64,000 nt of DNA from Ensifer adhaerens. GTDB lineage: Bacteria; Pseudomonadota; Alphaproteobacteria; Rhizobiales; Rhizobiaceae. Numbering within the stretch: the stretch's first letter is position 1; every line of letters begins with the position of its first letter. Under the pieces are notes generated by a model. That model was not told the origin of the DNA. It made no database searches and saw nothing but the letters and a program-made list of their open reading frames with translations. The position numbers and the translations under genes are program-made. The stretch is taken from the NCBI RefSeq assembly GCF_020035535.1, contig NZ_CP083349.1:1116001-1180000 (forward strand), in the 5' to 3' direction. Shown here in pieces: positions 37,949 to 48,495 of this stretch.

Positions 37949-38498
37949 GTCCGCTTACGAGCCGCGGCTCAAGAAGGAATATGTCGAGCGTATTCGTGCG
38001 GCTATGCAGGAGAAGTTCTCCTACGCCAACGAGATGCAGATCCCGCGCCTCGACAAGATCGTCATCAACATGGGTGTTGGCGAATCGACGGGCGACTCCA
38101 AGAAGCCGACCGTTGCTGCTGCCGACCTCGCAGCGATTGCTGGTCAGAAGCCGGTAATCACCCGCGCTCGCAACTCCATCGCTGGCTTCAAGCTTCGCGA
38201 AGGCATGCCGATTGGTGCCAAGGTTACCCTGCGCGGCGTTCGGATGTTTGAGTTCCTGGATCGTCTCGTGAACATCGCTCTTCCGCGCGTTCGCGACTTC
38301 CGCGGCCTCAATCCGAAGTCCTTTGATGGTCGTGGCAACTTCGCCATGGGCGTGAAGGAGCACATTGTGTTCCCTGAGATCAACTACGACAAGGTTGATC
38401 AGATGTGGGGCATGGACATCATCGTTTGCACGACGGCTACTAACGACGACGAAGCTCGTGCTCTGCTCGCAGAGTTCAACTTCCCGTTCCGTCAGTAA
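37941..38498 (+). CDS. rplE: Ribosomal protein L5
   Basis: L5 binds 5S rRNA and contacts P-site tRNA. The 185-residue protein shows [40 protein letters not shown] and the C-terminal [20 protein letters not shown]. It is followed after 33 nt by rpsN. Confidence 0.98.
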   Translation: MAKSAYEPRLKKEYVERIRAAMQEKFSYANEMQIPRLDKIVINMGVGESTGDSKKPTVAAADLAAIAGQKPVITRARNSIAGFKLREGMPIGAKVTLRGVRMFEFLDRLVNIALPRVRDFRGLNPKSFDGRGNFAMGVKEHIVFPEINYDKVDQMWGMDIIVCTTATNDDEARALLAEFNFPFRQ

Positions 38499-38531
38499 TC
38501 GTAACGACAAGCGTAAAGAAGGATAACAGTA

Positions 38532-38837
38532 ATGGCGAAAACGAGCGCAGTTGAAAAGAACAAGCGCCGCCGCAAACTGGTTGCCTCGCAGGCTGCAAAG
38601 CGTGCCGCTCTGAAGGCGACCATCATGAACCAGTCTCTCCCGATCGAAGAGCGGTTCAAGGCAACCATCAAGCTGGCAGGTCTGCCGCGCGATGGATCCA
38701 AGACCCGCATCCGCAACCGTTGCGAAGTTACCGGCCGTCCGCGCGCCTTCTATCGTAAACTTCGTATGTCGCGTATTGCGCTTCGCGAACTGGGCAACCT
38801 CGGCAAGGTGCCGGGCGTCGTCAAGTCGAGCTGGTAA
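38532..38837 (+). CDS. rpsN: Ribosomal protein S14, long zinc-free form
   Basis: S14 completes the 30S head. At 101 residues, and without the paired CxxC zinc ligands of the short form, it is the zinc-independent type. The C-terminal signature [20 protein letters not shown] is present. TAAAGAAGGATAACAGTA precedes the ATG. Confidence 0.97.
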   Translation: MAKTSAVEKNKRRRKLVASQAAKRAALKATIMNQSLPIEERFKATIKLAGLPRDGSKTRIRNRCEVTGRPRAFYRKLRMSRIALRELGNLGKVPGVVKSSW

Positions 38838-38849
38838 GGAGACGGGCAC

Positions 38850-39248
38850 ATGGCAATGACTGATCCGCTGGGCGATATGCTCACCCGTATCCGTAACGGC
38901 GCGGCACGCCGCAAGTCGAGCGTTTCCACGCCGGCTTCCAAGCTGCGCGCACGTGTTCTGGATGTCCTTCAGGCTGAAGGCTACATCCGTGGATACTCCG
39001 AAGTCGTATTCGGCAACGGCAAGGCCGAGCTGAACATCGAACTGAAGTACTACGAAGGCGCTTCCGTGATCCGTGAGATCGGGCGCGTCTCCAAGCCGGG
39101 CCGCCGAGTTTATGTCTCGGTTAAGTCCATTCCGCAGGTCGCGAACGGCCTCGGCATCACCATCCTTTCGACTCCGAAGGGCGTGATGGCCGATCATCAG
39201 GCACGCGAACAGAATGTTGGTGGCGAGATCCTTTGCTCCGTCTTCTAA
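38850..39248 (+). CDS. rpsH: Ribosomal protein S8
   Basis: S8 binds helix 21 of 16S rRNA and in E. coli represses the spc operon at the rplE start. The 132-residue protein has [20 protein letters not shown] and the C-terminal signature [20 protein letters not shown]. No mimic of its rRNA site was identified by eye around rplE. Confidence 0.98.
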   Translation: MAMTDPLGDMLTRIRNGAARRKSSVSTPASKLRARVLDVLQAEGYIRGYSEVVFGNGKAELNIELKYYEGASVIREIGRVSKPGRRVYVSVKSIPQVANGLGITILSTPKGVMADHQAREQNVGGEILCSVF

Positions 39249-39293
39249 GGAAGGCGTAGCAGAGTTCTCCATAGCGAACAGACAGGTATAAAA

Positions 39294-39827
39294 ATGTCTC
39301 GTATCGGTAAGAAGCCCGTTCAGGTTCCGGCAGGCGTCACGGCAAGCGTTGATGGCCAGAAGGTAACGGCGAAGGGCCCCAAGGGCGAACTGTTCTTTGT
39401 TGCAAACGACGAAGTATCGGTAGCGCTCGAAGAAAATGCGGTTGTTGTTCAGCCGCTCAACCAGAGCAAGGATGCTCGTTCGAAGTGGGGCATGTCCCGC
39501 ACGATGATCGAGAACATCTTCAAGGGTGTCAAGGACGGTTTCGAACGCAAGCTCGAAATCAACGGCGTCGGTTACCGCGCGTCGCTGCAGGGCAAGAACC
39601 TGCAGCTGGCCCTCGGTTTCAGCCACGACGTGGTCTACCAGACGCCTGAAGGCATCACGATTGCTGTTCCGAAGCCGACCGAAATCATCGTGTCCGGCAT
39701 CAACAAGCAGCAGGTCGGCCAGGTTGCCGCGGAGATCCGCGAATACCGCGGCCCCGAGCCCTACAAGGGCAAGGGCGTCAAGTATGCCGAAGAGCGGATT
39801 GTCCGCAAAGAAGGCAAGAAGAAGTAA
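39294..39827 (+). CDS. rplF: Ribosomal protein L6
   Basis: L6 lies near the sarcin-ricin loop and the factor site. The 177-residue protein begins [20 protein letters not shown], has two alpha/beta domains and ends with the conserved [20 protein letters not shown]. It is followed after 12 nt by rplR. Confidence 0.98.
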   Translation: MSRIGKKPVQVPAGVTASVDGQKVTAKGPKGELFFVANDEVSVALEENAVVVQPLNQSKDARSKWGMSRTMIENIFKGVKDGFERKLEINGVGYRASLQGKNLQLALGFSHDVVYQTPEGITIAVPKPTEIIVSGINKQQVGQVAAEIREYRGPEPYKGKGVKYAEERIVRKEGKKK

Positions 39828-39839
39828 GGATCACGCGAA

Positions 39840-40202
39840 ATGGCTAGCAGGAAAGATACTCTTGTACGTCGCGCCAACCGCGTGCGCCGTCAAATCAAGG
39901 CGGTCGCGAATGGCCGTCCGCGCCTGTCGGTTCATCGCTCGTCGAAGAACATCTACGTACAGGTTATCGATGATGTGGCCGGCAAGACGCTTGCGTCTGC
40001 CTCCACGCTCGACACCGATCTGCGTTCGTCGTTGAAGACGGGCGCTGACGCGGCAGCTGCGGCTGCCGTCGGCAAGCTCATCGCTGAGCGCGCCGTAAAG
40101 GCCGGCGTCAAGGACGTTGTCTTTGATCGTGGCGCCTTCATCTATCACGGTCGCATCAAGGCTCTCGCCGAAGCTGCACGTGAAGGTGGTCTGAACTTCT
40201 GA
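39840..40202 (+). CDS. rplR: Ribosomal protein L18
   Basis: L18 binds 5S rRNA with L5. The 120-residue protein shows [20 protein letters not shown], then [15 protein letters not shown] and the ending [21 protein letters not shown] 128-nt gap to rpsE follows, larger than most inside this operon. Confidence 0.97.
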   Translation: MASRKDTLVRRANRVRRQIKAVANGRPRLSVHRSSKNIYVQVIDDVAGKTLASASTLDTDLRSSLKTGADAAAAAAVGKLIAERAVKAGVKDVVFDRGAFIYHGRIKALAEAAREGGLNF

Positions 40203-40330
40203 TCGTTTGCCAGGCGAGCCTTGTGCTCGCCTGGCACCCTCATAAGTTTCCGGTCGCTTCCGCTCCGCGTGGAGGGGGCGACTTTTGTCAATCTGCCGAT
40301 TGCACCCGGAAAAGAAAAAGGAAAAGGACA

Positions 40331-40900
40331 ATGGCACAGGAAAGAAGGGGTTCTCGCGAAGATCGCCAGAACCGCGAAGAGCGCGACAGCGAATTTGTCG
40401 ATAAGCTCGTAGCAATTAACCGCGTCGCCAAGGTGGTGAAGGGCGGTCGTCGTTTCGGTTTCGCAGCTCTCGTCGTCGTTGGCGACCAGAAGGGCCGCGT
40501 TGGCTTCGGTCATGGCAAGGCGCGCGAAGTGCCGGAAGCCATCCGCAAGGCAACGGAAGCCGCAAAGCGCGACCTGATCTTCGTCCCGCTGCGTGGTGGT
40601 CGTACCCTGCATCACGACGTTCACGGCCGTCACGGCGCCGGCAAGGTGCTGCTGCGTTCGGCCAAGGCCGGTACCGGTATCATCGCTGGTGGCCCGATGC
40701 GCGCCGTTTTCGAAACGCTCGGCGTTCATGACGTCGTCGCTAAGTCGACCGGTTCGTCGAACCCGTACAACATGGTTCGCGCCACGTTCGACGCCCTCAA
40801 GAACCAGATGCACCCGAAGGACATCGCAGCTCAGCGCGGCATGAAGTACGCCACGCTCCAGGCTCGTCGTGTTGCCTCCGGCGCTGCTTCCGAAGAATAA
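40331..40900 (+). CDS. rpsE: Ribosomal protein S5
   Basis: S5 shapes the mRNA entry and decoding region. The 189-residue protein starts at ATG 40331 ([20 protein letters not shown]), with AAAAGGAAAAGGAC upstream. The frame from 40223 is spacer. The dsRNA-binding-like domain ([20 protein letters not shown]) and [18 protein letters not shown] follow. Confidence 0.97.
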   Translation: MAQERRGSREDRQNREERDSEFVDKLVAINRVAKVVKGGRRFGFAALVVVGDQKGRVGFGHGKAREVPEAIRKATEAAKRDLIFVPLRGGRTLHHDVHGRHGAGKVLLRSAKAGTGIIAGGPMRAVFETLGVHDVVAKSTGSSNPYNMVRATFDALKNQMHPKDIAAQRGMKYATLQARRVASGAASEE

Positions 40901-40912
40901 GGGAGCTGACAG

Positions 40913-41116
40913 ATGGCTAAGAAAGAAGTCGCCGCGAAGACCGTTACCGTCGAGCAGATCGGTAGCCCCATTCGCCGTCCGGCCGTACAGCGTCAGACGC
41001 TCATCGGTCTGGGCCTCAACAAGATGCACCGGGTTCGCACGCTGGAAGACACTCCGTCTGTTCGCGGCATGATCCGGACCGTCCAGCACCTCGTTCGCGT
41101 CGTCGACGAGAAGTGA
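40913..41116 (+). CDS. rpmD: Ribosomal protein L30
   Basis: L30 is a small 50S protein. The 67-residue product shows [20 protein letters not shown], then [20 protein letters not shown], the standard L30 core. AGGGAGCTGACAG precedes the ATG; rplO follows after 13 nt. Confidence 0.97.
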   Translation: MAKKEVAAKTVTVEQIGSPIRRPAVQRQTLIGLGLNKMHRVRTLEDTPSVRGMIRTVQHLVRVVDEK

Positions 41117-41129
41117 GGGGGATAAGATC

Positions 41130-41600
41130 ATGAAACTGAATGAAATCAAGGACAACGAAGGCTCGACCCACAGCCGCAAGCGCCTCGGCCGTGGTATCGG
41201 CTCGGGCTCCGGCAAGACGGCCGGCCGCGGTGTAAAGGGTCAGAAGGCTCGTTCGGGTGTTGCCATCAACGGCTTCGAAGGCGGTCAGATGCCAATCTAC
41301 CGTCGTCTGCCGAAGCGCGGCTTCAACAACATCTTCGCTTCGGAGTTTGTTGTCGTGTCGCTCGGCCGCATCCAGACGGCAATCGACGCCAAGAAGCTCG
41401 ACGCTTCCAAGACCGTCGATGCAGCTGCCCTCAAGGCTGCTGGCGTTATCCGTCGCGAAAAGGACGGCGTCCGCGTTCTCTCTGACGGCGAACTGAAGGC
41501 GAAGGTTTCGATCGAAGTTGCTGGCGCTTCCAAGTCGGCGATCGAAAAGATCGAAAAGGCCGGCGGTTCGGTCAAGCTGCTCGCAGCTGCTGCTGAATAA
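41130..41600 (+). CDS. rplO: Ribosomal protein L15
   Basis: L15 is a late-assembly 50S protein. The 156-residue product has the Gly/Arg-rich N-terminus [20 protein letters not shown], then [20 protein letters not shown], and a C-terminal domain ending [10 protein letters not shown] strong intrinsic terminator stands 12 nt after the stop, so it closes the spc unit. Confidence 0.98.
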   Translation: MKLNEIKDNEGSTHSRKRLGRGIGSGSGKTAGRGVKGQKARSGVAINGFEGGQMPIYRRLPKRGFNNIFASEFVVVSLGRIQTAIDAKKLDASKTVDAAALKAAGVIRREKDGVRVLSDGELKAKVSIEVAGASKSAIEKIEKAGGSVKLLAAAAE

Positions 41601-41611
41601 TATTATTGATG

Positions 41612-41645
41612 AACCGCCCGGGGTGCTTCACTCCGGGCGGTTTTG
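41612..41645 (+). terminator. Intrinsic terminator after rplO
   Basis: AACCGCCCGG (41612-41621) pairs with CCGGGCGGTT (41633-41642) around GGTGCTTCACT and runs into TTTTGC. It separates rplO from secY, which in many bacteria share one operon. secY-adk therefore probably has its own promoter in the 41646-41835 gap. Confidence 0.85.
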
Positions 41646-41835
41646 CTCCCATATGTGAGCCTCACGTCCGCAGCCGGCGAATCGCTCGCCGCGAGCGGAC
41701 ATAGCGGAAACCACGGTGAGGCATCCGATTGCAGACACAATCGCCTCGCGTCCGGTTTTCAATACGAAAAGTTACTCCTTCCGGAACGGACCGGGTGTTC
41801 CCGCTGATTCCGAGATTTGGTACGCGGAGAATTGC

Positions 41836-43176
41836 ATGGCTTCTGCAGCGGAACAGCTCGCCTCGAACCTGAATTTCTCGACTTTCGCTAAGGCGGAAGA
41901 TCTGAAGAAACGACTTTGGTTCACGCTTGGTGCGCTTCTGGTTTACCGTCTTGGCACCTATATCCCGCTGCCCGGCCTCAACCCGGACGCGTTTGCCCAG
42001 GCATTCCGCGGCCAGAGCGGTGGTATTCTCGGCCTCTTCAACATGTTTTCGGGCGGTGCAGTTGAGCGCATGGCGATCTTCGCGCTCGGCATCATGCCTT
42101 ATATCTCTGCCTCGATCATCGTTCAGCTGATGACCTCGGTCGTTCCGGCTCTGGAACAGCTGAAGAAGGAAGGCGAGCAGGGGCGCAAGATCATCAACCA
42201 GTATACCCGTTACGGCACGGTGCTTCTCGGCACGGCGCAGGCTTATGCCATCGCTGTCGGCCTCGAGAGCGGCAACGGCCTCGTGAACGATCCGGGTTGG
42301 TTCTTCCGCATTTCGACCGTCATTTCGCTGCTCGGCGGCACCATGTTCCTGATGTGGCTCGGTGAGCAGATCACCTCGCGCGGTATCGGCAACGGTATTT
42401 CGCTGATCATCTTCGCCGGTATCGTTGCGCATCTGCCGACGGCACTGGCCGGTACACTCGAACTCGGCCGCACCGGCGCGCTCTCGACCCCGCTGATTCT
42501 CGCGATCATCATCATGGTCGTGGCCGTCATTGCCTTGATCGTCTTCGTGGAGCGGGCGCAGCGGCGGCTTTTGATCCAGTATCCGAAGCGCCAGGTCGGC
42601 AACCGCATGTTCCAGGGCGACACCTCGCACCTGCCGCTGAAGCTCAACACCTCGGGCGTCATCCCGGCGATCTTCGCCTCGTCGCTGCTGCTCTTGCCGG
42701 CGACGCTTGCGGGCTTTGCCAACACGGCGACGCTGCCGGGTTGGGCGACCACGATCGTTGGCGCGCTTGGCCACGGCAAGCCGCTCTACATGGTCCTCTA
42801 CGGTGCGATGATTGCGTTCTTCGCCTTCTTCTACACGGCGATCGTCTTCAATCCGAAAGACACGGCCGACAATCTGAAGAAACATGGCGGCTTCATTCCT
42901 GGCATTCGCCCGGGCGAGCGCACTGCGGAATACATCGATTATGTCTTGACGCGCATCACCGTCATCGGTGCGGTCTACCTGATCTTCGTCTGCATTCTGC
43001 CGGAAGTTCTGATTTCTCAGACCGGCGTGCCGTTCTACCTTGGTGGTACGTCGCTTTTGATTGTTGTCAGCGTGACCCTTGATACGGTAGCACAGATCCA
43101 GGGCCATCTCATCGCACAGCAGTATGAGGGGCTGATCAAGAAGTCGAAGCTGCGCGGAGGAAAGAGGGGACGATGA
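41836..43176 (+). CDS. secY: Protein translocase channel subunit SecY
   Basis: SecY forms the inner-membrane protein-conducting channel with SecE and SecG. The 446-residue protein begins [20 protein letters not shown] and has ten hydrophobic segments. Landmarks are [14 protein letters not shown] after helix 1, the plug region after it, and the cytoplasmic loop motif [23 protein letters not shown] 41836 is chosen over an open frame to 41716. Its end overlaps adk by 4 nt. Confidence 0.97.
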   Translation: MASAAEQLASNLNFSTFAKAEDLKKRLWFTLGALLVYRLGTYIPLPGLNPDAFAQAFRGQSGGILGLFNMFSGGAVERMAIFALGIMPYISASIIVQLMTSVVPALEQLKKEGEQGRKIINQYTRYGTVLLGTAQAYAIAVGLESGNGLVNDPGWFFRISTVISLLGGTMFLMWLGEQITSRGIGNGISLIIFAGIVAHLPTALAGTLELGRTGALSTPLILAIIIMVVAVIALIVFVERAQRRLLIQYPKRQVGNRMFQGDTSHLPLKLNTSGVIPAIFASSLLLLPATLAGFANTATLPGWATTIVGALGHGKPLYMVLYGAMIAFFAFFYTAIVFNPKDTADNLKKHGGFIPGIRPGERTAEYIDYVLTRITVIGAVYLIFVCILPEVLISQTGVPFYLGGTSLLIVVSVTLDTVAQIQGHLIAQQYEGLIKKSKLRGGKRGR

Positions 43177-43751
43177 GACTGATTTTTTTGGGGCCGCCAG
43201 GCGCTGGCAAGGGGACACAGGCCAAGCTTCTGACGGAGAGATACGGCATTCCGCAGCTTTCCACAGGCGATATGCTGCGGGCCGCCGTTGCCCAGGCGAC
43301 TGAGGTCGGCAAGCGTGCGAAGGCAGTCATGGACGCCGGTCAGCTGGTTTCCGATGAGATCGTCAACGAAATCGTGTCGGATCGCATCGATCAGCCGGAC
43401 TGCGCGAAGGGGTTCATCCTGGATGGCTACCCGCGCACCGTTCCGCAGGCGATTGCACTCGGCAGGATGCTGGAAGGCAAGGGTCTGAAGCTCGATGCAG
43501 TCATCGAGTTGAAGGTCGACGAGGCAGCCCTTGTAAAGCGTATGGAGAATCGCGTAGCGGAGACCATCGCTGCGGGAGGTGCCGTTCGTTCGGACGACAA
43601 TCCGGAAGCCTTCAAACGACGCTTGACGGAGTATCGCGAGAAGACAGCACCGCTCTCCGAACACTATGCCGGCACCGGCCAGCTGAGAACGGTCGATGGC
43701 ATGGCGGAAGTGACTACCGTCACCGCAGAGATCGAGAAGATTCTGGCTTAG
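43173..43751 (+). CDS. adk: Adenylate kinase
   Basis: It interconverts ATP + AMP and 2 ADP. The 192-residue protein is the short-lid form: P-loop [10 protein letters not shown] (7-16), AMP-binding STGDMLR and LDGYPRT, and a shortened LID around [13 protein letters not shown] without zinc Cys. The ATG overlaps the secY stop (ATGA), showing coupling. GGAAAGAGGGG lies upstream. Confidence 0.97.
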   Translation: MRLIFLGPPGAGKGTQAKLLTERYGIPQLSTGDMLRAAVAQATEVGKRAKAVMDAGQLVSDEIVNEIVSDRIDQPDCAKGFILDGYPRTVPQAIALGRMLEGKGLKLDAVIELKVDEAALVKRMENRVAETIAAGGAVRSDDNPEAFKRRLTEYREKTAPLSEHYAGTGQLRTVDGMAEVTTVTAEIEKILA

Positions 43752-43983
43752 ACACTGGTCTTTGCCGAAAAGGAACCGTCGGGGAGTTGACTTTCCCGGC
43801 CGATTCCGCCAAAGACAGCGCCAACTCGCGACATGAGAGCGATCGGCGCGGTCTTCAAAGAAAATGAAGTCCGAGTGCGGTCGTTTTTGACGTGTCTCGA
43901 ACCTCAATCAACGTGCGGCTCTTCGAGGTCGCGTAACGAAGCACCTATTGCCGGATGGCAACTGGAACGCAAGGAGAATAGAC

Positions 43984-44352
43984 GTGGCACGTATCGCTGG
44001 CGTCAACATCCCGACGGCAAAGCGCGTAGTTATCGCGCTGACCTACATTCACGGGATCGGCCCGAAATTCGCACAGGAAATCATCGAGAAGGTCGGTATT
44101 CCGGCAGATCGTCGCGTGCATCAGCTGACGGACGCTGAAGTCCTGCAGATCCGCGAAACGATCGACCGCGACTATCAGGTCGAAGGCGACCTGCGTCGCG
44201 AGACCTCGATGAACATCAAGCGTCTGATGGACCTCGGCTGCTACCGTGGCCTGCGCCACCGTCGTGGCCTGCCGGTTCGCGGTCAGCGCACCCACACCAA
44301 CGCCCGCACCCGCAAGGGTCCGGCGAAGGCGATTGCCGGTAAGAAGAAGTAA
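43984..44352 (+). CDS. rpsM: Ribosomal protein S13
   Basis: S13 bridges the subunits at the 30S head. The 122-residue protein starts at GTG 43984 ([20 protein letters not shown]) with AAGGAGAATAG upstream; the upstream frame to 43948 is non-coding in character. It ends [20 protein letters not shown]. No rpmJ (L36) gene lies between secY/adk and rpsM, unlike in E. coli. Confidence 0.97.
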   Translation: MARIAGVNIPTAKRVVIALTYIHGIGPKFAQEIIEKVGIPADRRVHQLTDAEVLQIRETIDRDYQVEGDLRRETSMNIKRLMDLGCYRGLRHRRGLPVRGQRTHTNARTRKGPAKAIAGKKK

Positions 44353-44372
44353 TTTCCCGAAAAGGGAGATTG

Positions 44373-44403
44373 GGAGGCTGGCGTCAAGCGCCGGCCTCCT
44401 TTT
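44373..44403 (+). terminator. Intrinsic terminator between rpsM and rpsK
   Basis: GGAGGCTGGCG (44373-44383) pairs with CGCCGGCCTCC (44389-44399), one T-G pair, 5-nt loop, then TTTT. It sits inside the alpha operon, 20 nt after rpsM, where other bacteria keep rpsM-rpsK together. Confidence 0.85.
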
Positions 44404-44578
44404 GCAGTTTGGAAAGGCGCTTGCCTGACCTTTGTCCGGTCGATCGGCCGGATGTTAAGTCCGTCGAGTGGGTATCCCGCTCAACGGGAAATGAAGATGC
44501 AGGGCAGGGGACGACAAATCCTTTTCCCGGTGGAGCCGCTGGAATTACGGCGGTGCAGAGATCTAAGAAAGGGATCCT

Positions 44579-44968
44579 ATGGCCAAGGAAGCCACCCGCG
44601 TTCGCCGCCGCGAACGCAAGAACATCACGTCTGGCGTTGCTCACGTCAATTCGTCGTTCAACAACACCATGATCACCATCACCGACGCACAGGGCAACGC
44701 GATTGCCTGGTCGTCTGCCGGTGCAAAGGGTTTCAAGGGTTCGCGTAAGTCGACCCCGTTTGCCGCTCAGATCGCCGCTGAAGACTGTGCCAAGAAGGCT
44801 CAGGAACACGGCATGAAGTCGCTGGAAGTCGAAGTTTGCGGTCCGGGCTCCGGTCGTGAATCCGCTCTTCGCGCGCTGCAGGCTGCGGGCTTCATGATCA
44901 CCTCGATCCGCGATGTGACCCCGATCCCGCACAACGGCTGCCGTCCGCGCAAGAAGCGCCGCGTCTGA
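44579..44968 (+). CDS. rpsK: Ribosomal protein S11
   Basis: S11 forms part of the mRNA exit path with S7. The 129-residue protein shows [40 protein letters not shown] and the ending [29 protein letters not shown] precedes the ATG. The 226-nt gap after rpsM, with its terminator, suggests a new promoter before rpsK. I could not define one. Confidence 0.98.
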
Positions 44969-45071
44969 TCATATGCATTCAACATGCCGGTGAGAGTGCA
45001 TCCGCGCTCTCCCGGTCTTCGGGGCTCGGTTGTCACGATTGGATGGTGGCAACGAACGGAAGGCAGAAAAC

Positions 45072-46082
45072 ATGATCCAGAAGAATTGGCAGGAACTGAT
45101 CAAGCCGAACAAGGTGGAGTTCATCTCCTCCGGCCGCACCAAGGCAACGTTGGTTGCGGAGCCGCTTGAGCGCGGCTTTGGTCTGACTCTCGGCAACGCG
45201 CTTCGCCGCGTGCTTCTGTCGTCGCTGCGCGGTGCTGCTGTCACCGCAGTGCAGATCGACGGCGTTCTGCACGAGTTCTCCTCTATCCCGGGCGTCCGGG
45301 AAGATGTGACGGACATCGTGCTCAACATCAAGGAAATCGCCATCAAGATGGATGGCGACGACGCAAAACGCATGGTCGTGCGCAAGCAGGGTCCGGGCGT
45401 TGTTACCGCCGGTGACATCCAGACGGTTGGCGATATCGAAATCCTCAACCCGAACCATGTGATCTGCACCCTCGACGAGGGCGCGGAAATCCGCATGGAG
45501 TTCACCGTCAACAACGGCAAGGGCTACGTGCCGGCTGATCGCAACCGTTCGGAAGATGCTCCGATCGGCCTGATCCCAGTCGACAGCCTGTACTCGCCGG
45601 TCAAGAAAGTGTCCTACAAGGTGGAAAACACCCGCGAAGGCCAGGTTCTTGATTATGACAAGCTGACGATGTCCATCGAGACGGACGGTTCCGTCACCGG
45701 TGAAGATGCGATCGCATTTGCGGCCCGCATCCTTCAGGACCAACTGTCGGTCTTCGTCAATTTCGACGAGCCGCAGAAGGAAGCAGAGGAAGAGGCAGTC
45801 ACCGAACTCGCCTTCAACCCGGCGCTTCTCAAGAAGGTCGACGAACTGGAACTTTCGGTCCGTTCGGCCAACTGCCTGAAGAACGACAACATTGTCTACA
45901 TCGGCGACCTCATTCAGAAGACCGAAGCAGAAATGCTCCGCACACCGAATTTTGGTCGCAAGTCGCTGAACGAAATCAAGGAAGTTCTCGCTTCCATGGG
46001 CCTGCACCTCGGCATGGAAGTGCCGTCCTGGCCGCCTGAGAACATCGAAGATCTCGCCAAGCGTTACGAAGACCAATACTAA
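45072..46082 (+). CDS. rpoA: RNA polymerase alpha subunit
   Basis: The alpha dimer nucleates RNA polymerase assembly, and its C-terminal domain contacts UP elements and activators. The 336-residue protein starts at ATG 45072 with GGAAGGC upstream ([17 protein letters not shown]). It has the N-terminal assembly domain ([20 protein letters not shown]) and the C-terminal domain with [20 protein letters not shown]. rpsD, which lies between rpsK and rpoA in E. coli, is absent. Confidence 0.98.
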   Translation: MIQKNWQELIKPNKVEFISSGRTKATLVAEPLERGFGLTLGNALRRVLLSSLRGAAVTAVQIDGVLHEFSSIPGVREDVTDIVLNIKEIAIKMDGDDAKRMVVRKQGPGVVTAGDIQTVGDIEILNPNHVICTLDEGAEIRMEFTVNNGKGYVPADRNRSEDAPIGLIPVDSLYSPVKKVSYKVENTREGQVLDYDKLTMSIETDGSVTGEDAIAFAARILQDQLSVFVNFDEPQKEAEEEAVTELAFNPALLKKVDELELSVRSANCLKNDNIVYIGDLIQKTEAEMLRTPNFGRKSLNEIKEVLASMGLHLGMEVPSWPPENIEDLAKRYEDQY

Positions 46083-46126
46083 CCATTAGACTGCGGGCGA
46101 ATGCCTGCAAGTGAAGGAGAATAGCC

Positions 46127-46552
46127 ATGCGCCACGGTAAAGCCGGCCGCAAGCTGAATAGAACCGCCAGCCACCGCAAGGCGATGTTTGCCAACATGGC
46201 AGCTTCGCTGATCGAACACGAGCAGATCGTTACGACCCTGCCGAAGGCCAAGGAAATCCGCCCGATCGTCGAGAAGCTCGTCACGCTCGGCAAGCGCGGT
46301 GACCTGCACGCTCGCCGTCAGGCGATCTCGCAGATCCGCGACGCCGCCGTCGTTTCGAAGCTGTTCGACACGATCGCATCGCGCTACGCCACCCGCAACG
46401 GCGGCTATCTGCGCATCATGAAGGCTGGCTTCCGCCACGGCGACAACGCCGCGCTCGCAGTCATCGAATTCGTTGACCGCGACGTCTCGGCAAAGGGCGC
46501 GAAGGATCTCGCCCGCGTTGCCGCTGAAGCTGAAGCTGCCGAAGCAGCCTAA
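46127..46552 (+). CDS. rplQ: Ribosomal protein L17
   Basis: L17 sits at the tunnel exit. The 141-residue protein begins [20 protein letters not shown] and shows [20 protein letters not shown] short Ala/Glu-rich tail ([10 protein letters not shown]) ends it. AAGGAGAATAGCC precedes the ATG. It closes the ribosomal supercluster. Confidence 0.98.
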   Translation: MRHGKAGRKLNRTASHRKAMFANMAASLIEHEQIVTTLPKAKEIRPIVEKLVTLGKRGDLHARRQAISQIRDAAVVSKLFDTIASRYATRNGGYLRIMKAGFRHGDNAALAVIEFVDRDVSAKGAKDLARVAAEAEAAEAA

Positions 46553-46575
46553 GCCGATCGAAGGCAGAAAATTGG

Positions 46576-46610
46576 AAGCGGCCGGGTGGTGATCACCCGG
46601 CCGCTTTTCT
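46576..46610 (+). terminator. Intrinsic terminator after rplQ
   Basis: A perfect 13-bp stem (46576-46588 with 46594-46606) has a 5-nt loop, followed by TTCT. It is a clear end to the alpha operon. Confidence 0.9.
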
Positions 46611-46708
46611 ATGTGCCTATTGCTTGGGCGTACATTTGAAGGCGCGTTCGTTCCGACGCGGTTTCGTTGAACGCGAGGGTGATCCGCTCAGGTAGGGCGA
46701 AGAACGCC

Positions 46709-47362
46709 TCAGGCTCTTCCGGGGGCAGTCCTGACCGGTGCGTTGGCCGCGTGTCGTTTCCGGCGCAGATAGGGTTTGCGCACCAGACGCCACACGAGCA
46801 GAACGGTGACCAGACCGAGGTAGAGCATCTGTTCGGGACCGACGACCTTCACCGACATCGAGAAGTGCAGCGCACCCGCTGCGGCGATCAGATAGGCGAG
46901 CCGGTGCAGCGTGTTCCATCGTGTGCCTAGTTTGCGGATCGACCAGTTGTTGGACGTCACCGCCAGCGGGATCAGCATGACGAACGCGGCCATGCCGATG
47001 GTGATGAAGGGACGCCGGGCGATGTCGGCGAGGATGGCCGGCACGTTCAGCACCTGATCGAGCAGCATATAGGCCAGGAAATGCATCAGCACGTAATAGA
47101 AGGCGAGCAGCCCCAGTGCCCGACGGTAGCGCAGCCAGTTGATGCCGAAGAGATCACGGATCGGCGTGATCGCCAAAGTCGCAACGAGATAACGAAGCGC
47201 CCAGAGGCCGAGTAGATGTTCGAACTCCTTGACCGGGTTTCCAGGCAGTTGCCCGGTGGCGCCAAGATAGAAGGCGTAGCCGGCAGGCACCAGGCCGAAA
47301 CCGTAGAGTGCCCAGACCGAGGCCGAATGATAGCGTTTCGGAAGCGAGGGCAGGCGGGCCAT
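46709..47362 (-). CDS. msrQ: Heme-binding membrane subunit MsrQ of the methionine sulfoxide reductase MsrPQ
   Basis: MsrQ passes electrons from the respiratory chain to periplasmic MsrP. The 217-residue protein has about six membrane helices with His residues in them (FEHLLGLWALRYLVA, YYVLMHFLAYMLL, NTLHRLAYLIAAAGALHFSM) that fit heme ligands of the ferric-reductase-like YedZ family. ATG 47362 is preferred to a TTG two codons earlier. It overlaps the msrP end, so the pair is coupled. Confidence 0.93.
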   Translation of the reverse strand: MARLPSLPKRYHSASVWALYGFGLVPAGYAFYLGATGQLPGNPVKEFEHLLGLWALRYLVATLAITPIRDLFGINWLRYRRALGLLAFYYVLMHFLAYMLLDQVLNVPAILADIARRPFITIGMAAFVMLIPLAVTSNNWSIRKLGTRWNTLHRLAYLIAAAGALHFSMSVKVVGPEQMLYLGLVTVLLVWRLVRKPYLRRKRHAANAPVRTAPGRA

Positions 47363-47364
47363 GA

Positions 47365-48306
47365 TCAATAGTTCGCTTTCAGGTCCATGCCGGCGTAGAG
47401 GCTTGCGACCTCATCGGCATAGCCGTTGAAGGGCAGGGTGTCGCGACGATTGGAGCCGAAGAAGCCACCGCCGCCGATGCGGTTCTCCGTCGCCTGGCTC
47501 CAGCGCGGGTGATCGACGGCCGGGTTGACGTTGGCATAGAAGCCATACTCGTTGGGGGCCGACAGGTTCCAGGTAGAGGGCGGCTGCGTTTCGGTGAGCG
47601 AAATCCGCACGATCGACTTGATACCCTTGAAGCCGTATTTCCAGGGCGTGACGAGCCGTATGGGAGCGCCGTTCTGGTTCGGAAGCGTCTTGCCGTAGAC
47701 GCCGACGGACAGGAGAGTGAGCGGATGACGCGCCTCGTCGAGGCGCAAGCCCTCACGATAGGGCCATGGCAGGGGCTGGAAGAATCCGGATTGACCCGAC
47801 ATTTCCGAAGGACGGACGACAGTTTCGAACGATACGTACTTAGCGCTGCCAAGCGGCTCGACCTTGTCGAGCAGGGTTGAGAGCTGGAAGCCCGTCCAGG
47901 GGATCACCATCGACCACGCCTCGACGCAGCGCATGCGGTAGACGCGCTCTTCGATCGGGAACTTCAGCAATTCCTCGAGCCCGAACTCCATCGGTTTACC
48001 GACGAGACCATCGACTTTCACCGTCCAGGGGGCCGGCTTGAAGCCGCTCGAATTGGCGGCCGGATCACCCTTGCCTGTCCCGAATTCGTAGAAATTGTTG
48101 TAGCCGGTGACATCGGCTTCGGGCGTCAGGTCTTCGTTGACTTCGTACTTGCCCTTGGGCGCGTTGAGCGCCGCCGCTATGCCTGTGCCGCTTCCAGCAA
48201 GAAGGATGCCGCCGGCTGCAGCGCCCAGGAATGCGCGGCGATTGATGAAGATGTTCTCCGGGGTGATTTCCGAAGAAATGATTCGCGGCGGGCGGTAGCT
48301 TGGCAT
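47365..48306 (-). CDS. msrP: Periplasmic molybdopterin methionine sulfoxide reductase MsrP
   Basis: MsrP repairs oxidised methionines of periplasmic proteins. The 313-residue protein has a Tat signal ([14 protein letters not shown] at 23-24) and the sulfite-oxidase-type fold. The Cys ligand of molybdenum is C127 in [15 protein letters not shown]. The product is folded with cofactor in the cytoplasm and then exported by Tat. It is first in the msrPQ operon and divergent from degP. Confidence 0.95.
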   Translation of the reverse strand: MPSYRPPRIISSEITPENIFINRRAFLGAAAGGILLAGSGTGIAAALNAPKGKYEVNEDLTPEADVTGYNNFYEFGTGKGDPAANSSGFKPAPWTVKVDGLVGKPMEFGLEELLKFPIEERVYRMRCVEAWSMVIPWTGFQLSTLLDKVEPLGSAKYVSFETVVRPSEMSGQSGFFQPLPWPYREGLRLDEARHPLTLLSVGVYGKTLPNQNGAPIRLVTPWKYGFKGIKSIVRISLTETQPPSTWNLSAPNEYGFYANVNPAVDHPRWSQATENRIGGGGFFGSNRRDTLPFNGYADEVASLYAGMDLKANY

Positions 48307-48442
48307 GGTCTTATCCGTGAGTGTTTATGAGCCTTGACTTGTACGAACTCAGCAGACTTTCGATCACCGTGAAAGGGGTACGGAACCACGTTTTCGTGCG
48401 TAGCGCGTGAAGCCGGCAATATTGCGTATCCTGCGCCAACGT

Positions 48443-48471
48443 TTGCCTTTTTTCCCGCGAAATCCTATCTG
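48443..48471 (+). promoter_or_regulatory. Promoter candidate for the degP-like gene
   Basis: TTGCCT (48443-48448), a 17-nt spacer and TATCTG (48466-48471) lie 24 nt before the start codon at 48496, in the divergent gap with msrP. No extracytoplasmic-stress consensus was obvious in this gap. Confidence 0.5.
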
Positions 48472-48495
48472 AACGTAGCCGAGACGAATAGGAGA

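Noticed and set aside
41662..43218. 518-codon minus-strand frame opposite secY
   Set aside because: It is an antisense shadow of a membrane protein gene, highly charged and without motifs.
48307..48442. Extracytoplasmic-stress (GGAAC-N16-18-CGTT type) promoter for the protease gene
   Set aside because: A GGAAC occurs near 48380, but no matching -10 element lies at the needed spacing.
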